Source: Brasenia schreberi (taxonomy: Eukaryota; Streptophyta; Magnoliopsida; Nymphaeales; Cabombaceae). From it: a DNA stretch of 64,000 nt. The stretch lies in NCBI GenBank assembly GCA_036023115.1, contig JAYKKT010000089.1, positions 16,734,501 to 16,798,500 of the forward strand. Reading direction: 5' to 3'. The position numbers were made by a program, and so were the translations under genes. Position 1 is the stretch's first letter. Each line of letters starts with the position of its first letter. Shown here piece by piece: positions 23,095-34,353 of this stretch. The notes beneath the pieces are model-generated. The model worked only from the letters and a program-made list of their open reading frames with translations, ran no database searches and was not told where the DNA came from.

Positions 23095-23756
23095 GAAGCT
23101 TGATCTTTGGAAGAAGCAAATTCGGGAAATCCTCCATTTTCTAAAAAAAAATTAATATCATGAAACCAAGGTTTTTCGATTGAATTTTGGTCATTTTGGC
23201 AAATCTCCAAATCGTGAGTAGATGGAGTGGGTGAGTGCCAAATTTCTAAGGATCGGGTTCCCATGGTGGGATCGACCCTTAGAGATGAGCCTAGAGATGA
23301 GAGGGCATCCGCTATGGTGTTGTCCTCTCTTCCTATATGAGTGAGTGTGCATGATTTGAAAGAATCAACCAATCTAGTAGCCAACTCTTGGTATGGTAGA
23401 AGTTTTTTATTTTTGACTTGCCAAATTTTCGAAACTTTGTTTACAAGTAAGGAATCTCCAAATATTTCAATACATGATGCCCCTAGATTTTTCAACATTT
23501 TTAGGCCTTGTATGAGTGCTTCATACTTGGCCATATTATTTGAACGTTCAAAATCTAGTCAACTAGCAATGGGGATCTCTCCTTTTTCAGCGCATATGAG
23601 AATGACTCCTACACCTGCCCCTTGTTGATTCCTTGCCCCATCAAAATACATTTTTCATACTTGATTTTCATTAAAATAATTTGATAAAACATGGTTTTGA
23701 AATTCGTTTGCAAATATGCCTTCATCGGACATTTGATCAAGTATGGGATATGTATC
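23095..23756 (-). pseudogene. RNase H fragment E of another gypsy copy
   Basis: Minus-strand remains of the second RNase H and the stretch after it: MAKYEALIQGLKMLKNLG, CIEIFGDSLLV, KLLPYQELATRLVDSF and THIGREDNTIADALSSLG, running toward the integrase (IEKPWFHDINFFLENGG). It is closely related to 14,300-14,800 of A. The left end joins A's truncated LTR at 23,094 and the right end is broken by LTR F, so it is a remnant that was already present when F inserted. Confidence 0.8.
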
Positions 23757-26159
23757 TGTAAACACCCCGAAATCCCACGAATTTCTCAAACCAACCTGGT
23801 TTTTATGAAAGCAGCCCCAAAGGGCTATTTTGAGTTTGGAAACCCAGGAGCCTTCCAGACAACCCTGTACAGATGTTTTAAACTTTTATATGTTTTAAAT
23901 ATGTATAATATGTTTTAAAAACTGTTAAAATATGTTTTAAAACCCCACAAAGCAAGCTTGGCCTGATCAAAGCAGGACCAGAAGAGCTAAAGAGAGCCCA
24001 GAACCGGAGCACAAGTCGAGCCTGGCACAGCAACTCTCGTATTGAATCCACCCCCAGGATCTCTAACGTCTAAGACCCTGTTATCAACAAAACATCACTT
24101 GAAGTCATCTCCGGAAGGCGAAAACAGAAGCGGACAATCATGTTGGCGAAGACCCAACGAAGACGAATTACTGATGTTGTCAGACCCCGCACAAACCGTT
24201 CATTTCGAACACATCCCGAAGGAGTCAGAATTCAGTTTGGATTGGATCTAGACCATATATATCCAGATCCCAATCCAAACCCATGTGTGGACTTGGATTT
24301 AGATTTGGATCCAGAGATCCAATCCAATATCCACATCCATAGCCCAATCACCTTCTCATAAATGGAGGTGGGGCCCACTTGAATTTCACGTGGGATTATG
24401 GGCGTGAGAGAGAGTGGGGGAGGATAACATTAGAGTGTGTTGTAATTAAGCTTGACTTGTGTGTCAAGTTTGGGGTTTATCATGTGGGTTAGCCTAGTTA
24501 ACATGGGTTTAAGCTTGTAATTAGCCAAAACCTAACCTAGGGCTGCACCAACATGATGTAATTAAGGTCTATGGGTCATGCAAAGGGAGCTCCTTAATCC
24601 AATCCTAACCAAAAACACCTAATCCTAGCCTTTTACCCTAATCATGTCCTAATCCTAGCCTAATCACCTAACCCACTTCCCTAATCCCGGCCTAATCCTA
24701 ACCTAATCACCTAACCCACTTCCCTAATCCTTCCCTAAACCTAGGTTAATTTCCCTAAACCTAACCTAATCCTAGCCTAATCACCTAACCCACCTCACTA
24801 AACCTCACCCCAAAACCAACCCACCTAGCTAAACCCTAAACCTCTAAACCACCCCACCTAAACCTAGCACACCATCTACCCAAAACCCCTTGTATGAAAA
24901 TATCTGGCCCCTCCCCAAAACCAGCCCACCTTATCACCACACCACCCCTACCTAAACCACCTAACCACCCTCCTAATACCAGCCCCAACCGACTTCTTCA
25001 GCCCTATATAAACCCCCCCCCAAGGGGCGGGTTTTCCAAGTTCTTCCAGCCCGGCCAGCCCAGCCGACTCCAGTCACCATTGCCAACTGAACCTCCAGCC
25101 TTGCTCCACCTGCGCCACTACCTCCCAGTCAAGCACCACCACCTTGCTCCACTTGCACCACCACACCCCAGCCAGCCAACCACCCGTCGCCACCCTTTCC
25201 ATCCGGCCGAACCATCCACCTCAATTGCCCGGCTGCTCCTCTTCCATCCGCCGCCTCCCATCACTGCCGGTTAGTATCTTCACTTCACCCTACCTCTTCT
25301 TCACTCCCCCTCCACTCTCAACCACCTGCATCACCACCACCTCACCCCAACACCACCTACCCGCCATCCAACCCATTCGGCCAAAACTCAGCCACTTCAA
25401 ACACCCGCCATTACCTAGCCACCCTAACTACACTCGGCCACTCCACTTAACTCCCTAAGACCTACCCATATCACTTCCCTCAGCCCCTAACTCCACCTTA
25501 TCCCATACCCTATCTAGCTCCCTTCCCATCCACCATGTCCCTAACCACCTTAGCAGCCAGCCGCCACCAAGCCTCCCTTACAGCCACTCCAACCGACTGT
25601 ACACACCCATTCGGCTAGCCACCCGCCAACATTAGGTACTCCCTTAGACACTCCTTTAGGCTCCCCCTTAGTGCCATACTTCCTAACACTACACCCTCCC
25701 TTAGTGACCCTACTTAGTCACTTTAGCCTAACACGCCAAGGCAGCCCCCTTCATAACAGCCGGCCACCTTCGAGGCGCCCCTCCCGCGCACCTAAGGCAT
25801 CCGGCCAGCAGCCCCTCTTGCCGTTCAACTCCGCGGAGCTCCCTCTTGCTGCCCAAGGCGAAGGCCAAGCCCACGCTCAAGCAAGGCATCTTTGGACCAG
25901 CTATAAGTAAGTGCCTAACTCGATCCATAGTTGTATACTTGCTTAAATTTAATTCGATACGGGGTTGTAATAACGGAGCATAGTCTCCCCTCTCTTGTAA
26001 TAACGTGGCTTGGCACACCCACACATACGTGCACTCTCTTAGTCGTGCACGATTTTGAACACACACGGGCCTAATCAGCCCCTAAGATATAAATATATAT
26101 ATATATACTTTAACTTACGTAGGGTTTTGCTTAAGTTGAGTGTGTTGTCTTTCCATTCA

Positions 26160-26640
26160 AGCACGCACACACATTGAGCCTTCGCTCTTATTTGTAAGAC
26201 CCAAGTAAGGGCCATGTTATACTATTTGGGTTTCATTTCATGTTGTGTGCGTAGTACTTCAATTCAAGCACTCACACACATTGAGCCTTCGCTCTTATTT
26301 GTAAGACCCAAGTAAGGGCCATATTGCAAGTTATATTTGGATTTTATTTCATGTTGTGTGTGTAAGTCTTTCAATTCAAGCACGCACCCACATTGAGCTT
26401 TCGCTCTTATTCCCAAGACCTTAGTTAAGGCCATATTGCAAGTTATATTTGGGTTTTATTTCATGTCGTGTGTGTAAGTCTTTCAATTCAAGCACGCACC
26501 CACATTGAGCTTTCGTTCTTATTCCCAAGACCTTAGTTAAGGCCCTATTGCAAGTTATATTTGGGTTTTATTTCATGTCGTGTGTGTAAGTCTTTCAATT
26601 CAAGCACGCACCCACATTGAGCTTTTGCTCTTATTTGCAA
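26160..26640. repeat. Five-copy tandem repeat (106-113 bp unit) in LTR F
   Basis: Each unit has CACATTGAGC, a CTTATT..AAGACC block with a purine-rich half, AAGGCC, a TTTGGGTTT word and GTGTGTAAGTC. Copies begin near 26,170, 26,276, 26,389, 26,501 and 26,613. Related arrays lie at 2,925-3,110 (C), 6,060-6,350 (B), 9,960-10,310 (D), 20,500-20,930 (A) and 38,860-39,260 (H), with different copy numbers. Confidence 0.8.
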
Positions 26641-27121
26641 GACCCGAGTAAGGGCCCATATATACCTTATATACATATCTCCCTTCGGCATTTACATTAC
26701 AAGTCATTTCCCTTCGGTTATTTCCCTTCGGTTATTTCCCTTCGGCATTGTCTTTATATTCGGGTTTTCCCTTTGGAGTAGCGTGAGTTTGCATTGCATC
26801 TACGCCATACCACGAGGTAGGATGCATATTGCATCAAAGCAAAACCCCGTACTCCCGCTCAAATTCGCCCCATGTAGTGGAGTGTTCATAACACACACCT
26901 AGGTGTCCCATAAAGGGATAAAAAGAAAGACTTAGGCACGTGCAAATCCACGTGATCTAAAAATCTGCAATCGCACTAAAAAGACCCGAATCAAACACCT
27001 CGAACCACTTTCGTAGGCTTTTTCTACCCTAAACTCAATTTTTAAAGCGTACAGACTGACTCTTGCGCATCGGTGCAAGAAGGTCTGCGACGACAAGAGC
27101 TCACTTGCTCACAGTCGCCAC

Positions 27122-27411
27122 GTTAGAAGTCAGGTTAAAATGTATCTTCGCTAGCTTAGGTAAGCTAGCTGGCACGCCCTGTTTATACAAATAGGACTTA
27201 GACACACGAAAGGATCCGCTCCAGGCTTACAGAAGCCAGGGAGGTGGGGATTTTCCTGTGTCTACAGTTAGAAGTCAGGTTAAAATGTATCTTCGCTAGC
27301 TTAGGTAAGCTAGCTGGCACGCCCTGTTTATACAAATAGGACTTAGACACACGAAAGGATCCACTCCAGGCCTATAGAAGCTAGGGAGGCGGGGATTTTC
27401 CTGCGTCTACA
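27122..27411. repeat. 145-bp tandem duplication of the LTR end of F
   Basis: The block beginning GTTAGAAGTCAGG and ending TCTACA occurs twice in a row (27,122-27,266 and 27,267-27,411). The copies differ at a few positions only. Both end in the TCTACA of an LTR terminus, but only the second is followed by a primer-binding site. Confidence 0.85.
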
Positions 27412-27416
27412 GAGTT

Positions 27417-27434
27417 TGGCACATCCGATGGGAC
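27417..27434 (+). other. Primer-binding site of element F (diverged)
   Basis: TGGCACATCCGATGGGAC, three differences from the site in A, C and G. Confidence 0.7.
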
Positions 27435-27555
27435 GTGAGTCTTTCAAAAAAAATCGAGTTAAGTTAGAAGCTTGCGAAAAATTTTCAAAGAGGTGTCGTT
27501 TTTAACTTTGTTTTCTTTGCTTGTACTTAGGAAATTTTGAAAAAGCCTGAAAAGC

Positions 27556-29085
27556 ATGTCAAAATCCAACCCAAGTGAAGTGTCGAGCCAAGGCTCATGC
27601 GCATCAAGTTCTCACTCTAGGAGGATTTTCAAAAACAAAAACAAACTAGATGAGATCGAGGACCTGAGAAGGGAGTTTGAGGCCAAAATCGATGCTCTCA
27701 GCCAAGAGGCTGAAGTAGGCGATTCGTGTTCATCAAACGGTGAACAAAGGCCTAAGAAAAAATCTGAAAAACCTCACAAGCGCAAAGAGGCCTCCGTAAT
27801 GGAAGGCAACCAATACCATGAGTCCTTCACACAAAAGGACCGTAAAATCCTACAGCAGCTGCTGAAAGGGCAAAACAAAGAGAAAAGAAGTTATGCCCTG
27901 TCTGATTTCCTTCCTATGGATTACGAAACAGACAGTGACGACAAAATACCGAACTTCCATCGGTATGATGGCATGGGAGACCCTAGGTCTCACTTGCAGC
28001 TTTTCTCGTGTCGAGCCCATAAGAAGAAAAAGGACTCGATGAAATGGGTGTATTGGTTCCCTTTATCCCTTAAGGGCACAGCTGCCAAATGGCTGGCTTC
28101 CTATAAGTAAAGCTAGTTCGCTACTTTTGAAGAGTTAGCGAACTGCTTCATGCAAAGATTTCCACACAACGTAGAAGTCACGCCGACTCTGAATACCTTA
28201 AGGGATACAAAGCAAGGCATGAACGAAGACGTACATGCCTTCATTATACGATGGAGGTCACTTTTGGGCCAAGTGCAAGGGCCCATATCCGAAGGATGCG
28301 CAGTCATGCTCATCCTGGATAACTTTAAAAGCGAGTTAAAAACCCTTCTCTCGCTCCATGAGATCTCAACTTTCCATAAGTTGATCAAAAAGGCATTCCT
28401 TTTCGAAACGAATTTGAGAAAAGGGACATACGATCACTTGTGGAAAGGAAGTGTCATTTCTAAAACCCGCCTGGAGAAGCCCATCACTTATGGGCTACCC
28501 ACGATGGACAAAGGGGCAAAGCCCCATAAAATCGCCAATGTCCGGGTGGATCCAAGCGTGGCGGGCACTTCCAAAAATTTTGAAAAACTAGAAAATAAAA
28601 GGGAGCGAACCTTTCAAAAACCGGTTGAAAAATGAGAGTACACTCCACTGGGGCAACCTGTGTCGGAGGTCCTAGACCTCCTACTTGCCCAAGGCATGAT
28701 AGAACTCCCCGAAATCCCCGAAGGAGTCACTTCCAAAGGGGGGTATTTAAATCGATTTTGTAAGTATCATCGGCTCAAAGGCCATGATACCAAACGCTGT
28801 TTCTCCCTTTTAAATAAAATTGAGAACTTGATAGCGGAGGGCTGGCTCCAAGTCACTACGGAACCTGAGCCACCTCAAGCTATCTTCAAAGAACCCTTTC
28901 CCAAGCACGCTAGTGGCAGTGGGAAAGGAAAGGAGGTATGTACCCTCACCTTTTCTAAGGAACTAGCGCAAAAACCTGTGTCTGGTCGACCCACTTTGCG
29001 CCCACTCTTGTGCTTTACAAGAAGCCCGCCCAAGTCGTCATCCGAGGACCACCAAGAGCTGAATCCCTGGCAAAACCAGTTTTAA
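27556..29085 (+). pseudogene. Gag of element F (broken)
   Basis: Homologous to gag of A, in the same order: MSKSNPSEVSSQGSC start, coiled-coil-like region, FTQKDRKILQQLLKGQN, FPLSLKGTAAKWLASY, RDTKQGMNEDVHAF, and the zinc-finger-like CKYHRLKGHDTKRC near 28,760. Two in-frame stops at about 28,108 and 28,114 (the second a CAG-to-TAG change) and one at about 28,633 (CGA to TGA) interrupt it, then a frameshift after KELAQKP ends the homology at 29,085. The remaining stretches are well conserved, so decay is fairly recent. Confidence 0.85.
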
Positions 29086-29103
29086 AACTTCAAGGTGCTC
29101 CTC

Positions 29104-30644
29104 AACTCATACTTAGAGCCAAGATTTGATAGTCGATAGTACTGCGCACTCCGAAGGATAATTATCCTTTACCAAACATAGATTTGATAGTCGATAGTAC
29201 TGCAAATCATGAAATGTTTTCATTCATGGATGGCTATTCAGGCTATAATCAAATCAAACTAAGTCCACGAGATCAGGGTAAGACCGCCTTCACAACCCCA
29301 TGTGGCACGTAGTGCTATACAGTCATGTCCTTTGGTTTGAAAAATGCCGGCGCAACATACCAACGAGCCATGACCACGATCTTCCATGATCAAATTCATG
29401 AGCTCGTAGAAGTGTATGTAGATGATCTCTTGGCAAAATCCAAAACCCGATGCACTCATATCGAATGTTTACAAAAGATTTTTGAAAGGCTTAGGCTTTA
29501 CAAAGTAAAGCTAAACCCTCAAAAATGTGTATTCGGGGTAGAATCAGGGAAGCTTCTGGGCTTTATGGTGAGCCAAAGGGGTATAGAAGTCGACCCCTCT
29601 AAGTGTCGAGCCATCATAGACATGGCACCACCCTCCAATCTCACCCAAATCCGTAGCCTCCAGGGTCGTTTACAATCCGTTCGCCGATTCATATCGAATC
29701 TAACAACTAGATGCGAACCCTTCAACAAACTGTTGAGGAAGGGCACGAAATTCTTATGGGATGATGAATGTCAGAAGTCCTTCGAGAGACTAAAGGCATA
29801 CTTGGTTAATCCCCCTGTTTTAAATCCTCCGAAGCAAGGAAAACCACTTTTACTTTACATCTCCGTGCATGCGAATGCTTTAGGAGCCCTATTGGCTCAA
29901 TACGAGGATGACACCCATAAGGAGTATGCCATCTACTATATTTCGAAAACTCTCTTGGCTTATGAATGAAATTATCAAGCCATGGAGAAGACGTGCTTGG
30001 CCCTAGTCTGGGCCTGCCAGAAATTCAGACATTATTTCCTAGATCATGAAATCTGGATAGTGTCCAAGCTTGATCCAATCAAGCACTTGTTCGAAAAACC
30101 CATTCTCACGGGTAGATTGGGCAAATGGCAACTCCTTCTAATGGAGTATGACCTGAAATACCATCACCAGATCTCCATTAAGGGGCAAGCCCTAGCAGAT
30201 TACATGGCTGAGTTCCCCTTAGAGGACGCATATCCCACACTTGTTGAAATGCCTGATGAAGGCATATTACAAAACCATTTTCAAAACCACATTTTAGCAA
30301 ACTCTTTCGAAAACCAAGTGTGGAAAATGCACTTTGACGGGGCACGAAACCAACGAGGGGCTGGTGCTGGGGTCATCCTCATCTCCCCTGAAAAGGGCGA
30401 GATTCCTATAGCAGTCTGCTTAGATTTCGAATGTTCCAACAATGTAGCTAAGTATGAAGCACTCATACAAGGCTTAAGAATTTCGAAAACTCTAGGGGCA
30501 TCATGCATCGAGGTCTTTGGAGATTCACTCCTTATCATAAACCAGGTTTTGAAATTTTGGCAAGTACGTAATGAGAAACTGCTTCCATATCACGAGTTGG
30601 CCACTCGATTGGTCCAGTCCTTCCAATCGTGTAAACTCACACAC
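29104..30644 (+). pseudogene. RT, RNase H and second RNase H of element F
   Basis: Best preserved polymerase in the nest. From about 29,160: PLPNIDLIVDSTANHEMF with SGYNQIKLSPRD, SFGLKNAGATYQRAM, the catalytic YVDDLLAKSK (about 29,417), GFMVSQRGIEVDPSKC, then RNase H with SVHANALGALLAQYEDD and, after one stop at 29,967, NYQAMEKTCLALVWACQ. The second RNase H has MHFDGARNQRGAGAGVILI, CSNNVAKYEALIQGL and VFGDSLL. The 5' portion of RT is missing: the sequence enters RT within the fingers by way of a scrambled junction at 29,120-29,205. A TGA at about 30,645 coincides with the end of homology. Confidence 0.85.
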
Positions 30645-31829
30645 TGACCTTGAACCTGCCCTCCTTGCTAAAACTGAACCTTGCAAACTCACCTTGCTGA
30701 ACCCATTTGGCCGAACTCAGTTGCATTTGACCTGACCTTGACCAGCAAACTTAACCAACCAAATTTCTTGACTGCACCCGGCCTTGAACTTGGAGTTGCA
30801 TCTGGCCGAAACTTGGGTAGCACGACTTTGACCTTGACTGCACCTAACCCACTTGGCCAACCTACTCTTGGTTGACCTACCCTCTTGAGCTGACCACAAA
30901 ACCTAACTAAACTTGACCCAACCGAACTGTGTTGAACCCTAGACTTAGCTTAACCGACCTATACCTAGCTCACTCCTTAGTGGCTGAACCTTCACTTGAA
31001 CTGTCTTTGGAGCTACACCTCTTGAACCTACCTTGGCTGCAACAAGCTAACCATGGCAAGGGCTGAAACCACTCGAGCTTGACCAAAACCAGCTACACAA
31101 GGACCGTGGACAGTTGGAGCTGAACCATCTTGGGGTGGGCTGGACTTGACCGAGCCGAATCCCGACCTCGAGTTAGGGGAAAAGGGTAAGTCTTTCAAAC
31201 TTTATTTCAAACTACTTTTTCCTTTAAATTCAATTCGTAACGGGGTTGTATTAATGGAGCAAAGTCTCTCCTCGGGTTGTAATATTCTCACATGAACACG
31301 ATCGCACCCACGAGCACTTGAGCCTTTACGCTCTTATCTGGTGGATGAACATGAATACACCCATGAACACTCGAGCCTTTTCGCACTTTACACTCACATG
31401 CGCTTAAGCCTTTCCACTCTTTGCCCCAATATACAATTATAAAAATTATATACTTCGAACCCCATCTTTCCTTAAGCAAGTATACATACTTAAATTTGGG
31501 TAAATTTACTTCATAAAAGTCATGTGACTTGCACTTACATTTGGGTAAATTTACTTCGTGAAAGTCATGTGAGTTGCACTTACATTCGGGTAAATTTACT
31601 TCGTGAAAGTCGTGTGAGTTGCACTTACATTCGTGTAAATTTACTTTCGTGAAAGCAGAGTGAGTTGCACTTAAATTTGTGTGAGTTTATTTTTGTGAAA
31701 GTCGAGTAATCGCACCCACGAGCACTCGAGCCTTTCCGCTCTTAAACTGCACACGAGTACACCCACGAACACTTGAGCCTTTCCGGTTTTTACACTCACG
31801 TGTATTCGAGCCTTTCCACTCTTAGGATA

Positions 31830-31877
<48 letters not shown>

Positions 31878-32656
31878 AATTCGCGTGAGTTTACTTTTGT
31901 GAAAGTAGAGTTGTATTTAAAATTTGTGTGAATTTACTTTTGTGAAAGTAGAGTCGCATTTCAATTAGTGTGAGTTTACTTTTGTGAAAGTAGAGTTGCA
32001 TTTAAAATTTGTGTGAATTTACTTTTGTGAAAGTAGAGTTGCATTTCAATTAGTGTGAGTTTACTTTTGTGAAAGTAGAGTTGCACTTAAATTCGTGTGA
32101 GTTTACTTTTGTGAAAGTAGAGTTGCACTTCAATTCGTGTGGGTTTACTTTTGTGAAAGTCGAGTGAGTTACAATTTTAATTTGGGTAAGTTTGCATCAT
32201 CGTTCTCGAAAACCCAAAAAGATTTTCAGCATCCCTGCATTTCGCTCTCTTTCAAAGTCCTCAAACAAATCACTCAAAACCACGTTGAAATTAGGCCACA
32301 CATTCCACACACACATCAGGCCTAAACAGATAAAACTTGCAAGAAAAGTAGGGGCGTCCAGCCCCGTAATAAAAATTGTAAAGAGTGCACGAACCAAATT
32401 CATCAAACACTTATCGTTCGAAGTAAATACTTGTTTGAAAAATCAAAGTTTCTAAGCGCTTAAACTGACCCTTGAGCATCAGTTCAAGAAGGTTTAAGCG
32501 AAAAGAGTCCGCTTGCCCACAATCGCCGAAGTCATAAAATCATTTCAAAAACCTTCACTAGTTTGAGTAAGCTAGATGGCACGCTCGTACAAGCATACGC
32601 ACGAAAAAGTTCACTTCGAGTTCCATAAATTAGGAATAAAAATTTTCATGTTTACA
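30645..32656 (+). repeat. LTR of element G (5' end missing)
   Basis: Ends TTTACA directly before the primer-binding site. It keeps the same plan as the other LTRs: C-rich block (30,645-31,190), a CGTAACGGGGTTGTA motif near 31,230, CACTTGAGCC..GCTCTT repeats, and a right-end block with GGCACGCTCGTACAAGC and TTCACTTCGAG. The start TGTAAAC is missing. No host gene is seen. Confidence 0.75.
31487..32185. repeat. About twelve-copy tandem repeat (43-48 bp unit) and (TA)n in LTR G
   Basis: Units of the form GTTTACTTTTGTGAAAGT-AGAGTTGCA-TT occur from about 31,497 to 32,165. An (AT)n microsatellite (31,832-31,868) splits the array into an older left part (CTTCGTGAAAGTCGTG type) and a homogeneous right part (CTTTTGTGAAAGTAGAG type). 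Confidence 0.8.
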
Positions 32657-32660
32657 GGAT

Positions 32661-32678
32661 TGGCACGCCCGGTGGGAC
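32661..32678 (+). other. Primer-binding site of element G
   Basis: TGGCACGCCCGGTGGGAC four bases after the LTR end, identical to that of A and C although the LTRs differ widely. Confidence 0.8.
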
Positions 32679-32739
32679 TCGGGTCTTAAGCAAACTTTGA
32701 TCAAACAAATCAAAACTTCAAAAAAAAAAATTAAGAAAA

Positions 32740-34137
32740 GTGTCTAGCCGAGCCTCGTGTCGAGTCATGTCGAGTTCAGACTCCAATGAAGTGTCTAGCC
32801 GAGCCTCGTGCTCATCAAGTCCTTTTCCAAAAGGTTTTCAAAAACCAATCTCAAAAGCAAAAAAGAAGAGCTCAAAGACTTGCCAAAGGAATTCGAAGCA
32901 AAAATCTCTACCCTTAGCCAAGAGGCCGAGGCGAATGACTCTTGTTCATCTCATGGCGAACCTGCCAAAGCTAAGAAAAAACCTAGCAAGTCGAAAAAGC
33001 CCAAAGAAACCTCCGTCATGGAGGGGGACCAATATCATGAATCCTTCACGCTGAAGGATCGAAAAGCCCTCCAACAACTATTGAGGGGCCAAAACAAAGA
33101 AAAGAGATCATACGCCCTATCTGATTTTCTTCCTACAAATTATGAAACAGATAGTGATGACGATATACCGAACTTCCATTGGTATGATGGCACGGGGGAT
33201 CCTAGATCCCCCCTGCAACTCTTTTCTCGCAGAGTCCACAAAAAGAAAAAGGACTCTACGAAATGGATATATTGGTTTCCCCTCTCCCTCAAGGGAATTG
33301 CTTCAAAATGGCTCGCTTCTTACAACCTAAGCCAGTTCGCAACTTTTGAAGAGTTAGTGAATAGCTTTATGCAAAGGTTTTCCCACAACGTAGAAGTGAC
33401 CCCCACTTTGAACACCCTATGGGACACAAAACAAGCATCAAACAAGGATGTAAATGCATTCATCGTTCGATGGAGGTCCCTCCTCGGGCAAGTGAGAGAG
33501 CCCATCTCTGAAAGATGCGCAGTAATGCTCATCCTTGAAAATTTCAAAACGGAGTTGAAAACACTTCTTTCTTTGCACGAAATTTCAACTTTTCACAAAT
33601 TAATCAAAAGGCTTCCCTCTTCGAAACAAATCTGAAAAAGGGGTCTACGATGACTTGTGAAAAGGAAAAATGCTTCCAAAACCACGATTTGAAAAACCCG
33701 GGACTTACGGGCTACCCACTGCAGACAAGGGGGTAAAACCCCAAAAAATTGCTAATGTTCGAGTGAAAACGAACCCGACCGGCACTTCAAAGAAGAATTA
33801 ACAAAAAATGGAAAAAAAGTTTCAAAAAACATTTGAAAGGAGGGAGTATACCCCACTTGGGCAGCCCGTCTCGGAGGTCCTTGACCTCCTGCTCGCCCAA
33901 GGACTAGTAACACTCCCCGAGATTCCCGAGGAGACGCCTCCAGAAGGAAAATTTTTAAACAAGTTTTGCAAGTATCATCGGCTCAAGGATCATGATACAA
34001 ACAAATGTTACTCCCTTTTAAACAAAATCGAGGACTTGATAAAGCAGGGTCGGCTCCAGGTCATTGAGGAACCGGAGCCTACCCAAGCTGCTCTTAAAGA
34101 ATCCTTCCTCAACCACGCAAGCACCAGTGGGAAGTGA
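32740..34137 (+). pseudogene. Gag of element G (frameshifted)
   Basis: The start contains a small direct duplication: TCTAGCCGAGCCTCGTG occurs at about 32,742 and 32,793. A frameshift near 32,830 moves the frame to the long open stretch 32,808-33,635, which has KKEELKDLPKEFEAKI, FTLKDRKALQQLLRGQN, FPLSLKGIASKWLASY and VEVTPTLNTLWDTKQ. Another frameshift near 33,605 and a stop before 33,808 separate the C-terminal part, which has FERREYTPLGQPVSE and the zinc-finger-like CKYHRLKDHDTNKC. It ends at 34,137 before the protease. Confidence 0.85.
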
Positions 34138-34353
34138 AAAGAGGTATGTGTTTTCTCGGCTTCCTTAAAAGGTTTAGAGACAGGCTTCACTACTTGTCAC
34201 ACACCACCTTCTCTCATCATAATCAAAAAAGGCAAGCAAGTAGTAATCCGGGGAGCACTCAGAGTCCCGGCCCTGGCTAGAGCCATTTTAGAAATTTGGG
34301 GTACTCCGAAGCACAAAATTAGAGCCAATATAGGAACAAGCCTTAGGGAAAGG

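Larger units (their letters stand above)
23757..27411 (+). repeat. 5' LTR of element F (3,655 bp including a terminal duplication)
   Basis: Starts TGTAAACACCCC and ends TCTACA just before the primer-binding site. It is closely similar to solo LTR D in the same order: LTR start block, palindrome 24,244-24,270, CATAAATGGAGG near 24,357, CCTAAYC tract (24,600-24,870), C-rich block (24,880-25,870), GTGTGTG repeats and right-end block. It is longer than D because of the five-copy repeat at 26,160-26,640 and the 145-bp terminal duplication. Confidence 0.85.
23757..30644 (+). mobile_element. Ty3/gypsy Tat-like element F (deleted; no 3' LTR)
   Basis: 5' LTR 23,757-27,411, primer-binding site, gag, then a jump to RT, RNase H and the second RNase H. 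Protease, G-patch segment, linker and first RT motifs are missing, as are integrase and 3' LTR. It ends in the middle of the second RNase H at about 30,644, where LTR-type sequence of element G starts without an LTR end. It therefore ends in a rearrangement, not a normal insertion border. Confidence 0.8.

Noticed and set aside
26160..26640. Regular LTR repeat arrays as a CRISPR array
   Set aside because: Units are 105-125 bp and repeated throughout, with no unique spacers and no cas genes; the DNA is plant.
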